Part shown: in pieces, positions 45,048 to 55,143 of the stretch
How positions within the stretch are numbered: position 1 is the stretch's first letter
How the letters are laid out: every line of letters begins with the position of its first letter
Origin: Candidatus Kryptonium thompsonii
Lineage (GTDB): Bacteria; Bacteroidota; Ignavibacteria; Kryptoniales; Kryptoniaceae
NCBI GenBank assembly: GCA_001442925.1
Contig: LDXX01000002.1
Location: 124,001-188,000, forward strand
Length of the DNA: 64,000 nucleotides
Direction of reading: 5' to 3'
Position numbers and translations under genes: made by a program
Notes under the pieces: model-generated
Database searches by the model: none
What the model saw: the letters and a program-made list of their open reading frames with translations, nothing else
What the model was told of the DNA's origin: nothing

Positions 45048-47291
45048 ATGCGTTGGTTAATTCTTTTATTGGGTCTGATTTTAATGTTTTCAACTGTATA
45101 CACTCAGCAATTTGAAGTTAAAGCTTCATTCCCCACAAGTGGGGCGTCAGGTATAGCCTCTGTGCCTGATTCTGTTTTTATGTACTTTGTTTTTTCAAGT
45201 CCAATTGACACCAGCGTTTCTTTTCCGGAGGGATGGCAAGGACTGCCACCATTTTTAAGCTTTCTTGCCTTTGATCCAATTGATTCAATTAAATTAGGGC
45301 CCGGATATTTAAGTCGAACTTTGGATACCATTGGTGTGTGGGCTAAACTTGCTCCAAATACAGACTATTGTATTGTTTTGATTGGTGCTTATTCAGCTAC
45401 CGGCGAATTGCTTTCCAAGCCATATGTTGTTAATTTTACAACTTCTTCAACGATTGGGCAGTGGACTGTAAGCGGGACTGTAAGTGTGAGTCCCAAGGTG
45501 GTTTCAATTCCAGAAATTCCAAAAGTTGATTTAGCCAAGTTGAAGTTGGAAATTTCCAATTCAATAGGTGCATTTGATATTCGATCGGGTTCTGGAGATG
45601 TTAAGCTTTCGAAGGAGATTAATTTTAGCTCGCCATCTTTCAAGTTTTTGAATATTCAGCCTTCGAAAACTTTTGGTGTTGATCCAAGTGTCGGCATCGT
45701 TGCATTGCTTGACAGAAATCCCTTTGTCGAGTCAGAGGTAAATGTCAAGTATGCAGCAAATGTTAAACCTGATTTCTCGTTTAGTATAAACTATGTTCGT
45801 GATGGGACATATTATTTATTTGCTGCTTTTGATACAGTAAGAGATGGCATGTTTAATCCAGGTATGGATTTAATTATGTTTTACGATGCCAACGGAGATG
45901 GTCAACCTGATCCTATTACTGTTAGTGGTAGGAATGTTTCCGGTTTAAGTATCAGTGGTGTTTGGCAAATTAGACCGTTTACTGTAAATGGGATGTTGCC
46001 CGGTGCTAAGTTGCTTGCTCAAAGCTACGCTAACGATGTTAAGTTGAAGGCAATTAGTGCTTTTGAAGGAATGGAGATTCCAACCGATACACTTGATGGT
46101 AAGGTATATTTTGCATCTTATATTTTTTATTCACCTTCAAAAGGTAAATATGTTTATGTTTTGGCGAGTGCGTTTGCGGGACTTTATCTTGATACTATGT
46201 CAGTGCCAGGGGTAACCGCATTAGTTGACTTACCGGCGACTTTTATTGATAGTGATGTTGCTTTTGATAGCGCTGAGGCGAATGGTGGCTATGTGTTCAG
46301 AAGTAGGCCGAACGCTATAGTGGGAGTTATGTATGACTTAAGGAATTATCCAGATGATGACTTAGCGCCCGACACGTTAAACCCATATTGGAGAATTGTT
46401 TATATTAGGTCAGATACCACTGGTTATAATCTCGGTGGAATTTTAATCATCTACCTAAATCCTTCGAATGGTAGATTGGTTAAAAAGTTTGAGTTCTCAT
46501 TCGCAGCTGTAACAGCGAAGCAAAAGTTTAATGAGGTGGATTCTTTAGCAAAAAGTTATGCGAGCGATGCTAAGCTTGTGTATGTTTTTGGACTTGAAGA
46601 TAGTCTTATTGATGGTAAATGCTATGTATGGAACTACGGTTATAGAACTGGAACGGGTGGTAAGTTTAGTGTTTGGCTTATTGCCGGAGCTGCTGGAGTT
46701 GATACTTTCTTCCTTGATTTGGGCGATATACCTATACCATTGAATAAGCCTTTACAATTTGGTAGTTATAAGGACAGCGATGGGCTTGCTGCGGTTGCAG
46801 AAGCAAATGGTGGAGCTTCCTTTAGGGGTATGTATCAATATACCGGTGGCGCATATCTTTATTCTCAATCTTTAGATACAACGAAAATTTATTTCCATGC
46901 TATATACAGTGGGGTTGATACTGCGACTGGAAGGCAAAGGGAGCTCGTTATATTCATCGATCCTGTGACGGGCAATTTTGTCGGTATGTTCACAAAAGTT
47001 GAAAAAGATGAAACAGCTGGTATTCCGACAAGTTTTGCGTTGCATCAGAATTATCCAAATCCATTTAACCCTATGACGACAATAACTTATGATATTCCAG
47101 TGAGAGCAAATGTAAAACTTGTTGTTTATAATATTCTTGGTCAGGAAGTTGCTACGCTTGTGAATGAGGTGCAGGAACCAGGAAGATATAATGTTAAGTT
47201 TGATGCATCCGGGTTGCCGAGCGGGGTTTATTTCTATAAACTTGAGGCTGGTAAGTATGTTGATGTGAAAAAGATGGTGTTGGTCAAGTAA
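45048..47291 (+). CDS. Large secreted protein with Ig-like N-terminus and C-terminal sorting domain
   Basis: 747 residues. Signal peptide about 1-20 (ending YTQ). An Ig-like domain (Big_5-like: SFPTSGASGIASVPDSVFMYFVFSSPID, then LAPNTDYCIVL) is followed by a carboxypeptidase-regulatory-like stretch (VTVSG... opening WTVSGTVSVSP) and two similar halves with repeated SYANDVKLKAISAFEG and SYASDAKLVYVFGLED segments, each ending near DVAFDSAEANGGYVFR or LAAVAEANGGASFRG. The last 85 residues are a type IX-type sorting domain (core NYPNPFNPMTTITYDIP, then NILGQEVATLV and PSGVYFYKLEAG). Function unknown. A strong AGGGAGGTAG site precedes it. Confidence 0.85.
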   Translation: MRWLILLLGLILMFSTVYTQQFEVKASFPTSGASGIASVPDSVFMYFVFSSPIDTSVSFPEGWQGLPPFLSFLAFDPIDSIKLGPGYLSRTLDTIGVWAKLAPNTDYCIVLIGAYSATGELLSKPYVVNFTTSSTIGQWTVSGTVSVSPKVVSIPEIPKVDLAKLKLEISNSIGAFDIRSGSGDVKLSKEINFSSPSFKFLNIQPSKTFGVDPSVGIVALLDRNPFVESEVNVKYAANVKPDFSFSINYVRDGTYYLFAAFDTVRDGMFNPGMDLIMFYDANGDGQPDPITVSGRNVSGLSISGVWQIRPFTVNGMLPGAKLLAQSYANDVKLKAISAFEGMEIPTDTLDGKVYFASYIFYSPSKGKYVYVLASAFAGLYLDTMSVPGVTALVDLPATFIDSDVAFDSAEANGGYVFRSRPNAIVGVMYDLRNYPDDDLAPDTLNPYWRIVYIRSDTTGYNLGGILIIYLNPSNGRLVKKFEFSFAAVTAKQKFNEVDSLAKSYASDAKLVYVFGLEDSLIDGKCYVWNYGYRTGTGGKFSVWLIAGAAGVDTFFLDLGDIPIPLNKPLQFGSYKDSDGLAAVAEANGGASFRGMYQYTGGAYLYSQSLDTTKIYFHAIYSGVDTATGRQRELVIFIDPVTGNFVGMFTKVEKDETAGIPTSFALHQNYPNPFNPMTTITYDIPVRANVKLVVYNILGQEVATLVNEVQEPGRYNVKFDASGLPSGVYFYKLEAGKYVDVKKMVLVK

Positions 47292-47323
47292 AGATTCAAG
47301 GTGTGAAAATTCTGTTTACTCGG

Positions 47324-47353
47324 AAAAGGGCGGGTTTAAACCCGCCCTTTTTT
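47324..47353 (+). terminator. Rho-independent terminator
   Basis: A fully palindromic 28-base unit (47324-47351, core GGGCGGG TTTAAA CCCGCCC) ends in six T at 47348-47353. It follows the 747-residue secreted protein gene by about 30 bases. Confidence 0.93.
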
Positions 47354-47440
47354 GTATTTTGTTGGATATTTATGACTTATTGAAAGAGTCGGACAATTTT
47401 CATATATTTTTACTGTTGGAAAGAAATTAATGATGCGGGA

Positions 47441-50400
47441 GTGAAGAAGCTAATCATACTTATATCTATTGTCTTTACTGCCATCCTGTATGGACAAACA
47501 ATTGATGAAAATTTTTGGGCTACAAACGGGACTATTTATGCAGCTGCGAGATATAACAATCAGTTATATTTCGGTGGAACATTTACTCAAGTTTATAGAC
47601 CGATAACTGGTGGGGCAGTTGTTGATAGAACTACATCCGATGCTTATCCTAATTTTCCGAAGGTTTTAAGTGGGACAGGTCCTGGAACAATATATGCGGT
47701 GGTCAGCGATGGGAATGGGGGGTGGTATATAGGTGGAAGTTTTACGCAGGTTGGGAATGTTTCAAGGACAAATATAGCGCATATTTTACCAGATGGATCT
47801 GTTGATCTAAGTTTTCTTCCTTCCGGGGCTAATGGAATTGTAAGAGCCCTTTCAATTTCGGGTGATTATCTCTATGTTGGCGGAGATTTTACAAGTTTAA
47901 ATGGGGTTGCGAGAAATAGAATAGCAAGGGTTGATCTAACAACTGGAAATGTTGATGTCTGGGATCCAAATGCGAATGGAAGTGTGTATACAATTTTGCC
48001 TTACGGTGGAGTTGTATATATTGGGGGTGGATTTACGTCAATTGGTGGTCAAGTGAGGAATCGACTTGCTGCAATTGATGCATCTACCGGAAGCCCGACT
48101 TTATGGAATCCAAATGTTCAAAATGGTTTAGTTATGACTTTGGCTTTATATAGTGCTAATAATATACTTTATGTGGGTGGGACATTTACTCTCATAGCTG
48201 GGATTACTAGAAATCGCATTGCGGGTGTGAGTATATCAACTGGCGCAGTTATATGGTATCCAACAGGTGGAGCAAACAATACTGTTTACTCGCTTTCAAT
48301 AGGTTCATCGTTTGGGGATTTTTTATTTGTTGGCGGTGCGTTTACAACGATCGGTGGTGTCGGGAGAAATCGTTTATGTGCTTTTAATTTACCCTTTGGG
48401 ACATTAAATGCGTGGGATCCAAATGCAAATGCTAGTGTGTATTCTGTTTTAACATATGGTTCTGAGCTTTATGTTGGAGGAATATTCACATCAATAGCTG
48501 GTCAAGCAAGAAGTAGGGTTGCGAAATTTGATTTTTCAACATCTCTTGCCACTTTAACTGCGTGGGATCCATCTGTTTTAAATAATAGTGTTTATGCGTT
48601 TTCATCATACTTAGATAGAATCTACATTGCTGGTAATTTTGGCGGGATTAATGTAAGAGGGCGCAACTATATTGCGAGCATTGATTTATCAACGGGAAAC
48701 TTAACAAGTTGGAATCCTGGAGCAAATAACACGGTTTTAGCGATATTCGCTGTTGAACCTTATCTCTTTATCGGAGGTCAATTCACAAGTGTCGGAGGGC
48801 AAATTAGAAATCGATTAGCTTCATTTAATTTAAATGACGGCAGTTTAACTTCGTGGAATCCATCAGCAAATGGTGATGTTAGATGTTTTTCGAGTAAGGG
48901 TTCGATTCTTTATGTCGGTGGTGCTTTCACGAGTATTACTCAAGGAGCTGCGAGAACAAGAAATTACCTTGCTTCGTTTAACATTAACACTGGTCAACTT
49001 ACATCGTGGAATCCAAATGCGAATGGCGCTGTTTATACCATGTTTGTTTCAGGTGATTATCTTTATGTTGGTGGTTCTTTTACAACTATTGATGCTCTTA
49101 CAAGAAACAGACTTGCACGTTTTGATCTGACAACGGGTGAGTTATCCAATTGGAGCCCCAATGTTAATAATACGGTTTGGTCGGTTGCAGTTTACGGTTC
49201 CGTTGTCTATATTGGTGGAGCTTTCACTTCGGTTAATGGGGTAGGGAGAAATTATATCGCTGCTTTGGATGCAAATACTGGGGCATTGTTAAGTTGGAAT
49301 CCAGATGCAAATAACACAGTATATACATTAGCGGTCACAGGCTCGACTGTTTATTGTGGTGGTGCATTTACGCTTATCGGTGGAGTGTCAAGAAATAGGG
49401 TGGCAGGGATTGATGTTAACACTGGTAATGTAACATCGTGGGATCCGAACGCGAACAACATAGTTTATACCTTAGCATTATCGCTTGAGTCAGGTAGGAT
49501 TTATGTTGGGGGTAGTTTTACAACGATTATGAATTTGCCCAATCCTTCACTTGCGGGTTTAACTGTGCCAGATGTTTTGGAGCAGCAACTTACTGTTGGT
49601 TTTGCTGTAAATTCAATCTCTGTCGTAACTGGTTCAACTGGGAACACTGTTAATATTCTTCTTAAATGGCTTGATAGAACTTACCCTGAACAGGGAGTTT
49701 ATGAGGTCACTTTTGAAATCACAAGTCCTGATATAAGTTTAAATTCAAGCAATGTTTCACTGCATCCGTCAATTTCCGGAGGTTTTACAATAAGTAAAGT
49801 TGACATTTCTGGGGGCGTAAGGGTAACGATAACGGGGAATTCCATTTCGTCACTTTTAATTGATAACGGTGACTTTGAAGGTGCATATCTTGTTGCGGTT
49901 TTGACTTTCAATGCTCCAACCATTGATGGCAATTACTATATAAACTTAACAAACATTTCTCCAGCCGTAATTCGTTTAGTTGATCCACCTTATACGCCAT
50001 CTAATTTTTCAGTTAGTGATGGTTATACTGTTCTTCAAGTTATTTCATCTACTCAACTGCCGATAACTGTGCCTTATTTTACACCAGCTGGGTATGCTCA
50101 AAACAGAAAGTACGGTGATATAAATTGGGATGGGAACATAGATATTTCCGATGTGACATCGATAGCTGATCTTGTGATGGAAAATTACTCTGCTGTTCCT
50201 GTGAATGATCCTGCTACGGGTTCGAGAACATTTTACGGTGGGGGAGCTGATCCAAACGGGTATGATGGTTCTAATCCCGATAAAGCCGATAGAAAAAGTG
50301 CAGATGTACAAGGAACTGGGGGCGATGGTGATCCAACGAATGGCGAAGGTGATGATTTAATAACTCAACTTGATCTTGCTGTGTTAGTTGATGCTGTTTC

Positions 50401-51208
50401 TTCAGGAGAATGGCCAAGTTATCCAGGAGTTATAAGTTCTATTAGTGGTAAACCAGCGTTTAAGGCGGGCGAGAACGGGGATAAATTTTACACTTTGAAC
50501 AAGAGCGGTTCAGGGAGAAGTAGTTTTGTAAAGTTTGAAATTTTTAATCCCGGTGACGAATCTTGCAAAATTAGAGTTAAGCTTGTCAATAGTGAGGTAA
50601 ATTTAAGAGGATTACAAATTAATTTTAAATTGTCAGTTTTACCTGGTAAAATTGATGTTTGGAAAATGCCGGATGCGGCTGGGTTAAATTTTGTATGGGC
50701 GAGGAATAAATTCAATGAGGTTGTCATTCTTCTTTATGCTGATGGCAAAAAATATTTGAAGATTGGTGAAAGCGTACTTTTAACTTTGGTTTTGCCCAAG
50801 GTGACGCTGGAGCAATTTGTTGAGTCTGAACCGTCCGTAATTGCAAGTGTTGAAAATGTCAGCAAACCGATGATGTTTGATATTTCAATTGCAAACTTTG
50901 GTGAGTTCCCATTGGAATATAAATTATATCCGAGCTATCCGAATCCGTTCAATTTTGAGACAGCGGTTGAGTTTGATGTGCCTGAATATTCGAGTGTGAA
51001 ATTAATTGTATTTGACGTTTTGGGTAGGAAAGTTAGAACTTTGGTTGATGATAAATTTGACCCGGGGCGTAAGGTTATTAAATGGGATGCGAGAAATGAT
51101 TCAGGTGAGGTTGTTGGTTCTGGTGTATATTTTATCGTAATGTTTGCAAATTCGCTTGAAAGCGAGAGGGAATTTGGGGGTAAGGCAAAAGTTTTATTGC
51201 TTAAGTGA
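47441..51208 (+). CDS. Giant secreted repeat protein with propeller-like, cohesin-like, dockerin-like and sorting domains
   Basis: 1255 residues from GTG 47441 (GCGGGA just upstream; no ATG in frame). Signal peptide about 1-19. Residues about 25-710 hold 14 copies of a 45-55-residue repeat with the core VYxL-x6-9-LYVGGxFTSIGG-x3-RNRLAxFD-x2-TGxLTSWNPNAN, as in delta-60/DUF5122-type propellers; 14 copies could make two seven-bladed propellers. Then comes a cohesin-like beta-sandwich (about 725-870), a dockerin-like calcium loop (GDINWDGNIDISDVTSIADL) and a second, weaker one (GDDLITQLDLAVLVDAV). The C-terminus is a sorting domain (YPSYPNPFNFETAVEFDVP to the end). Probably a cell-surface adhesin or scaffold; ligand unknown. 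Confidence 0.85.
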   Translation: MKKLIILISIVFTAILYGQTIDENFWATNGTIYAAARYNNQLYFGGTFTQVYRPITGGAVVDRTTSDAYPNFPKVLSGTGPGTIYAVVSDGNGGWYIGGSFTQVGNVSRTNIAHILPDGSVDLSFLPSGANGIVRALSISGDYLYVGGDFTSLNGVARNRIARVDLTTGNVDVWDPNANGSVYTILPYGGVVYIGGGFTSIGGQVRNRLAAIDASTGSPTLWNPNVQNGLVMTLALYSANNILYVGGTFTLIAGITRNRIAGVSISTGAVIWYPTGGANNTVYSLSIGSSFGDFLFVGGAFTTIGGVGRNRLCAFNLPFGTLNAWDPNANASVYSVLTYGSELYVGGIFTSIAGQARSRVAKFDFSTSLATLTAWDPSVLNNSVYAFSSYLDRIYIAGNFGGINVRGRNYIASIDLSTGNLTSWNPGANNTVLAIFAVEPYLFIGGQFTSVGGQIRNRLASFNLNDGSLTSWNPSANGDVRCFSSKGSILYVGGAFTSITQGAARTRNYLASFNINTGQLTSWNPNANGAVYTMFVSGDYLYVGGSFTTIDALTRNRLARFDLTTGELSNWSPNVNNTVWSVAVYGSVVYIGGAFTSVNGVGRNYIAALDANTGALLSWNPDANNTVYTLAVTGSTVYCGGAFTLIGGVSRNRVAGIDVNTGNVTSWDPNANNIVYTLALSLESGRIYVGGSFTTIMNLPNPSLAGLTVPDVLEQQLTVGFAVNSISVVTGSTGNTVNILLKWLDRTYPEQGVYEVTFEITSPDISLNSSNVSLHPSISGGFTISKVDISGGVRVTITGNSISSLLIDNGDFEGAYLVAVLTFNAPTIDGNYYINLTNISPAVIRLVDPPYTPSNFSVSDGYTVLQVISSTQLPITVPYFTPAGYAQNRKYGDINWDGNIDISDVTSIADLVMENYSAVPVNDPATGSRTFYGGGADPNGYDGSNPDKADRKSADVQGTGGDGDPTNGEGDDLITQLDLAVLVDAVSSGEWPSYPGVISSISGKPAFKAGENGDKFYTLNKSGSGRSSFVKFEIFNPGDESCKIRVKLVNSEVNLRGLQINFKLSVLPGKIDVWKMPDAAGLNFVWARNKFNEVVILLYADGKKYLKIGESVLLTLVLPKVTLEQFVESEPSVIASVENVSKPMMFDISIANFGEFPLEYKLYPSYPNPFNFETAVEFDVPEYSSVKLIVFDVLGRKVRTLVDDKFDPGRKVIKWDARNDSGEVVGSGVYFIVMFANSLESEREFGGKAKVLLLK

Positions 51209-51247
51209 AAAGCGGAGGGTTGAAATAGTATTTTTCGCCTTTTAAAC

Positions 51248-51291
51248 TTGACAACGAAAAATTTTTTTATTATCTTATGGAAGCACTTCCA
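51248..51291 (+). promoter_or_regulatory. Promoter and LacI-type operator of the lacI gene
   Basis: TTGACA (51248-51253), 17 bases, then TATCTT (51271-51276) make a good sigma-70-like promoter. At 51278-51291 stands TGGAAGCACTTCCA, an inverted repeat with 6-base arms and the overall look of LacI-family operators. It overlaps the expected start of transcription, so autorepression is likely. Confidence 0.7.
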
Positions 51292-51313
51292 AAATAAATG
51301 AGTTCTTTATGGG

Positions 51314-52315
51314 ATAACGATTTATGACATAGCTCGCGAGGCTAAGGTTGGGATAGGGACGGTTTCGAGGGTTTTGAATGGGAATCCACATGTTTCGGAG
51401 GAGACGAGGCGAAGGGTTTTAGCCGTAGCGAGAAGATTAAATTACCAACCACACACTTACGCACAAAGATTAGCAAAGCAAAAAGCATACGCAATTTCAG
51501 CTGTAATTCCATTTTTTACTAACTATTTCTTCATTGAGGTCCTTCGCGGGGTTCAAAGCAAAATATCCGAGTTTGGTTTTGACCTTGTTCTTTACGGGGT
51601 TAATGATCCTGCGACGCAAGTTGAATATTATATTCAAAAGAGCACTCATCGTGGGAAAGTTGATGGTGTTCTTTTCTTCTCGATGAAATTTCCTGAGTCA
51701 TATACGAGATATTTCATTCAGCGAGAAATTCCAATAGTGCTTGTTGATACCTTCCATCCCAAGTTTGATTCAATTACTGTTGACAATTTTAAAGGGGCTT
51801 ACATTGCTGTTAAGCATTTAATTGAACTTGGACATGAAAAAATTGGGATGATTGTTGCACGGCTTGAAAGCGTTCCAGCAAGACAAAGATTTGAGGGATT
51901 TAAACAGGCTCTTATTGATCATGGCAAAAAATTTTACGAGGAATTTTTTATTGAGACAAAAGATACAAGGCTCGATGGATTTAATAGGGAGGCAGGATAT
52001 TATGCTTGCAAGGAGCTCTTGAGTCGTAGCAGGAAGCTTCCAACCGCTATTTTTGTTTCAAGTGATATTCAGGCGATTGGAGTTATTGAAGCTTTAAACG
52101 AAAATGGGATAAAGGTTCCGGGGGATGTTTCGATCATTGGTTTTGATGATATAGAGCTTGCCAAAGATTTTGGGCTCACAACCGTAAGACAGCCAATGTA
52201 TGAAATGGGGGTCATAGCGGTTGAAAAACTTTTTGAGAGAATAAATAATAAAAAAACGAAGCCGGAGCATATAAAGTTCACCCCTGAATTAGTTATAAGA
52301 AACAGTTGCCCTTAA
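51314..52315 (+). CDS. LacI-family transcriptional regulator (5' end lacks a normal start codon)
   Basis: About 333 residues if read from 51314. The helix-turn-helix is intact when read in frame from 51314: ITIYDIAREAKVGIGTVSRV, then LNGNPHVSEETRRRVL. The effector domain follows (FFTNYFFIEVLRGVQSKISEFGFDLVLYG, ending with PGDVSIIGFDDIELA and TTVRQPMYEMG). There is no ATG, GTG or TTG between the in-frame TGA at 51299-51301 and the helix-turn-helix. An ATG at 51309 is one base out of frame: ATGGGATAACG would need one more base, for example a fourth G. Either a sequencing or assembly error, a real frameshift, or a rare ATA/ATT start is involved. The first conventional start (TTG 51374) would delete most of the DNA-binding domain. 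The next gene, a SusC-like receptor, begins 18 bases after the stop. Confidence 0.85.
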   Translation: MTIYDIAREAKVGIGTVSRVLNGNPHVSEETRRRVLAVARRLNYQPHTYAQRLAKQKAYAISAVIPFFTNYFFIEVLRGVQSKISEFGFDLVLYGVNDPATQVEYYIQKSTHRGKVDGVLFFSMKFPESYTRYFIQREIPIVLVDTFHPKFDSITVDNFKGAYIAVKHLIELGHEKIGMIVARLESVPARQRFEGFKQALIDHGKKFYEEFFIETKDTRLDGFNREAGYYACKELLSRSRKLPTAIFVSSDIQAIGVIEALNENGIKVPGDVSIIGFDDIELAKDFGLTTVRQPMYEMGVIAVEKLFERINNKKTKPEHIKFTPELVIRNSCP

Positions 52316-52333
52316 AGAAAGAATGAGGTTATC

Positions 52334-55120
52334 ATGAATTTTAAAAAATTTTTTATCGCTCTTCTCATTCCTGCGATTGTTTTAGGTGGCAATACAGGGA
52401 AGATAGCGGGGCGAGTAACAGATGCTCAAACCGGGGAACCAATAGTCGGGGCAAACATAATAATTGAAGGAACATACCTTGGTGCAGCATCTGATTTAAA
52501 CGGGAATTATGCTATAATAAATGTTCCACCAGGTGTATATAAAGTTAAAGCATCTGCAGTTGGATATAAAACGGTTGTAAAGGAAGGTGTAAAAGTTTCG
52601 ATTGATCTTACCACGAAACTTGATTTCCAACTTGAGCAAACAGTTATTGAGCTTGGTCAAGAGGTTGTGGTGGTTGCTGAAAGACCACTTGTGCAAAAAG
52701 ATTTGACTGCTTCGACGGCTATAATTGGAAGTGAGTTAATAGAAGCCTTGCCTATCACTGAGTTTCAAGAAGTTTTGGAATTGCAGGCTGGGGTTGTTGC
52801 GGGTCATATTCGTGGTGGTAGGAGTGGGGAAGTGGCATATTGGATTGATGGTGTTCCTGTGACAGATGTTTACGACAGAAGCACTGTCATTTCAGTTGAT
52901 AGGAAATCGATCCAAGAGCTTCAACTTGTGAGTGGTGCTTTCAATGCGGAATATGGGCAGGCGATGTCTGGAATTATAAACATAGCTACAAAGGATGGGG
53001 GCAACAGTTTGAATGGGAGTTTCACCACCTATTTTGGTGGGTATGCCACGGCTCATACGAATATATTTACTGGTTTAAGTAAGTTTCAGCCTATGTCAAT
53101 TAGAAATTTTGAGGGGAATTTAAGTGGCCCAGTTATCAAGGATAAGCTTTTCTTTTATCTCAATGGTAGATGGATTTACTTTGGGGGATGGCTTTATGGA
53201 GTAAGGAAGTTTAAACCGGAAAACATAGTTGACAATCGCGACCCTGATCCTAACAAGTGGATCATAAGTTTAAATCCAGAACAAGGATTTGGAGATAGCG
53301 CGTTCGTCCCGATGAATTGGAATAGAAAGATATTTTTGCAGAGCAAATTTACATTTTATCTATCGCCGACATTTAAGGTTTCGTATAACTACATGTATGA
53401 ATACATGAAATATCGGAATTTTGATTTTGCTTTCAAGTATAACCCTGACGGTGATTTGAATCGTTTTCATAAAGGGATTACAAACATCTTTTCGATAAAT
53501 CACACGCTGAGCAAAACGACATTTTATCAAATGAGTTTTTCATACTTTTTCAAAGATTATAGACACTATGTTTTTCAAGATCCATACGATCCCAGATATG
53601 TTCATCCTAAGCTTTTGCTTCAGCCCGGACCTTACAGTTTTATTGCCGGTGGGATGAAAATGGATCATTTTTATAGAAATACTGGCACATATGTTGCAAA
53701 GTTTGATTTAACATCGCAGGTTACAAGAGTTCACCAAATGAAAACCGGGGTTGAGTTCAGGTATCATACTATTTATTTTGAGGGGTTTTATCTTGATTTA
53801 TCTGACGAAGATAGGGCGAGGGACCCGATTCTTGATAAGAATCCGTATGTTAAAACGAGGATTCCTGATATAAGTGAGCCATCACACACCTTATTTAGAA
53901 ATAACCCGAAGGAATTTTCATACTATATTCAGGATAAAATGGAATTTAACGAGATAATTTTGAATGTTGGGGTTAGGTTTGATTATTTTAATCCCGATTG
54001 GCATGTACTTGCTGATCCGTCTGATCCAAATATCTACCAACCTTTAAAACCGCAAAATAGGTACTTTGATACAAACAATAATGGGATTTATGGAGATGAA
54101 GGAGATGTTCCCAAAACAGTTGATGATAGAAGAGCATATTGGTATATTCGTGCGAAGCCAAAGTGGCAGTGGAGTCCAAGAATAGGTGTTGCTTTTCCGA
54201 TAACCGATCGTGGAGTTATACATTTTTCTTACGGTCATTTCTTCCAAATTCCGCCATTTGAATATCTTTACACAAATCCTGAATTTAAACTTGGTTCTGG
54301 GACGGGAAATATTGGACTTGTTGGGAATGCTGATTTAAAGCCTGAGCAAACTGTAAGTGGTGAAATCGGTGTTCAACAAGCGATCACAAATGATATAACG
54401 GTTGAGTTAACTGGGTATTTCAGGGATATAAGAAACTTAACTGGGACAAGAGCCGATGAAATTTTTATATTCGGTGGCTCAGCTTGGTATAACAAGTATG
54501 AGAACACAGACTTTGGGTTTGTGCGAGGGATTGTTTTATCGCTTGATAAAAGATTTTCGAATAATTGGGCTTTGACAATTGATTATACCTTTCAAGTCGC
54601 AAAGGGAAACGCATCTGACCCAGCTCAAACGCGAAGCCTTCGGCTTGGTGGGCAATGGCCTGAGGTAAAGATAATTCCGCTTGATTGGGATCAAAGACAC
54701 ACATTGAATGTAACTGCTTCTTATTCAATTCCAGGAAGTTGGGGTTTGAGTGTTGTTGCTCAATATGGAAGCGGGACACCGTATACGCCAAGGCAATCGA
54801 AGAACATTGGCACACTTTTAATCAACTCGGAAAAGAAGCCTTCTGTTTTTAATGTTGATCTTAGGCTTTATAAGGACATTAAATTTAAGTTCTTCACACT
54901 TTCTTTGTTTGCTCGCGTTTATAATGTGTTTGATACAAAGAATGCCTATGGTGTTTACAACGATACCGGAAGGCCCGATTTTACACTTGATTATCTCAGC
55001 GCTTTGAAACAACAGCCAGTTCAGCTTGTGAATCCACTTGGCGAATGGTTTACAAACCCAACTTTTTATTCGGAGCCGAGAAGAATTGAATTTGGGTTGA
55101 CGATTTTCTTCGGTAGATAA
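52334..55120 (+). CDS. SusC-like TonB-dependent outer-membrane receptor
   Basis: 928 residues: signal peptide (about 1-19), carboxypeptidase-regulatory-like domain (about 22-103, GRVTDAQTGEPIVGANIII to VGYKTVV), plug (about 110-215, with GVVAGHIRGGRSGEVAYWIDG and YGQAMSGIINIATKDGG) and a long barrel ending in FGLTIFFGR. It follows lacI by 18 bases and is therefore probably under LacI control. By position and type it should import an oligosaccharide, possibly an alpha-glucan given the glycogen-binding-like modules downstream. No SusD gene follows; a large secreted protein takes that place. Confidence 0.9.
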   Translation: MNFKKFFIALLIPAIVLGGNTGKIAGRVTDAQTGEPIVGANIIIEGTYLGAASDLNGNYAIINVPPGVYKVKASAVGYKTVVKEGVKVSIDLTTKLDFQLEQTVIELGQEVVVVAERPLVQKDLTASTAIIGSELIEALPITEFQEVLELQAGVVAGHIRGGRSGEVAYWIDGVPVTDVYDRSTVISVDRKSIQELQLVSGAFNAEYGQAMSGIINIATKDGGNSLNGSFTTYFGGYATAHTNIFTGLSKFQPMSIRNFEGNLSGPVIKDKLFFYLNGRWIYFGGWLYGVRKFKPENIVDNRDPDPNKWIISLNPEQGFGDSAFVPMNWNRKIFLQSKFTFYLSPTFKVSYNYMYEYMKYRNFDFAFKYNPDGDLNRFHKGITNIFSINHTLSKTTFYQMSFSYFFKDYRHYVFQDPYDPRYVHPKLLLQPGPYSFIAGGMKMDHFYRNTGTYVAKFDLTSQVTRVHQMKTGVEFRYHTIYFEGFYLDLSDEDRARDPILDKNPYVKTRIPDISEPSHTLFRNNPKEFSYYIQDKMEFNEIILNVGVRFDYFNPDWHVLADPSDPNIYQPLKPQNRYFDTNNNGIYGDEGDVPKTVDDRRAYWYIRAKPKWQWSPRIGVAFPITDRGVIHFSYGHFFQIPPFEYLYTNPEFKLGSGTGNIGLVGNADLKPEQTVSGEIGVQQAITNDITVELTGYFRDIRNLTGTRADEIFIFGGSAWYNKYENTDFGFVRGIVLSLDKRFSNNWALTIDYTFQVAKGNASDPAQTRSLRLGGQWPEVKIIPLDWDQRHTLNVTASYSIPGSWGLSVVAQYGSGTPYTPRQSKNIGTLLINSEKKPSVFNVDLRLYKDIKFKFFTLSLFARVYNVFDTKNAYGVYNDTGRPDFTLDYLSALKQQPVQLVNPLGEWFTNPTFYSEPRRIEFGLTIFFGR

Positions 55121-55143
55121 TTGAAACAAAATTAAGTTAAGTC

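Noticed and set aside
47510-49570. DNA-level tandem repeat array
   Set aside because: The 14 protein repeats are too diverged at base level; they are an old protein duplication rather than a satellite-like DNA repeat.
51374-51376. TTG 51374 as start of lacI
   Set aside because: It would remove most of the helix-turn-helix that is encoded in the same frame upstream.
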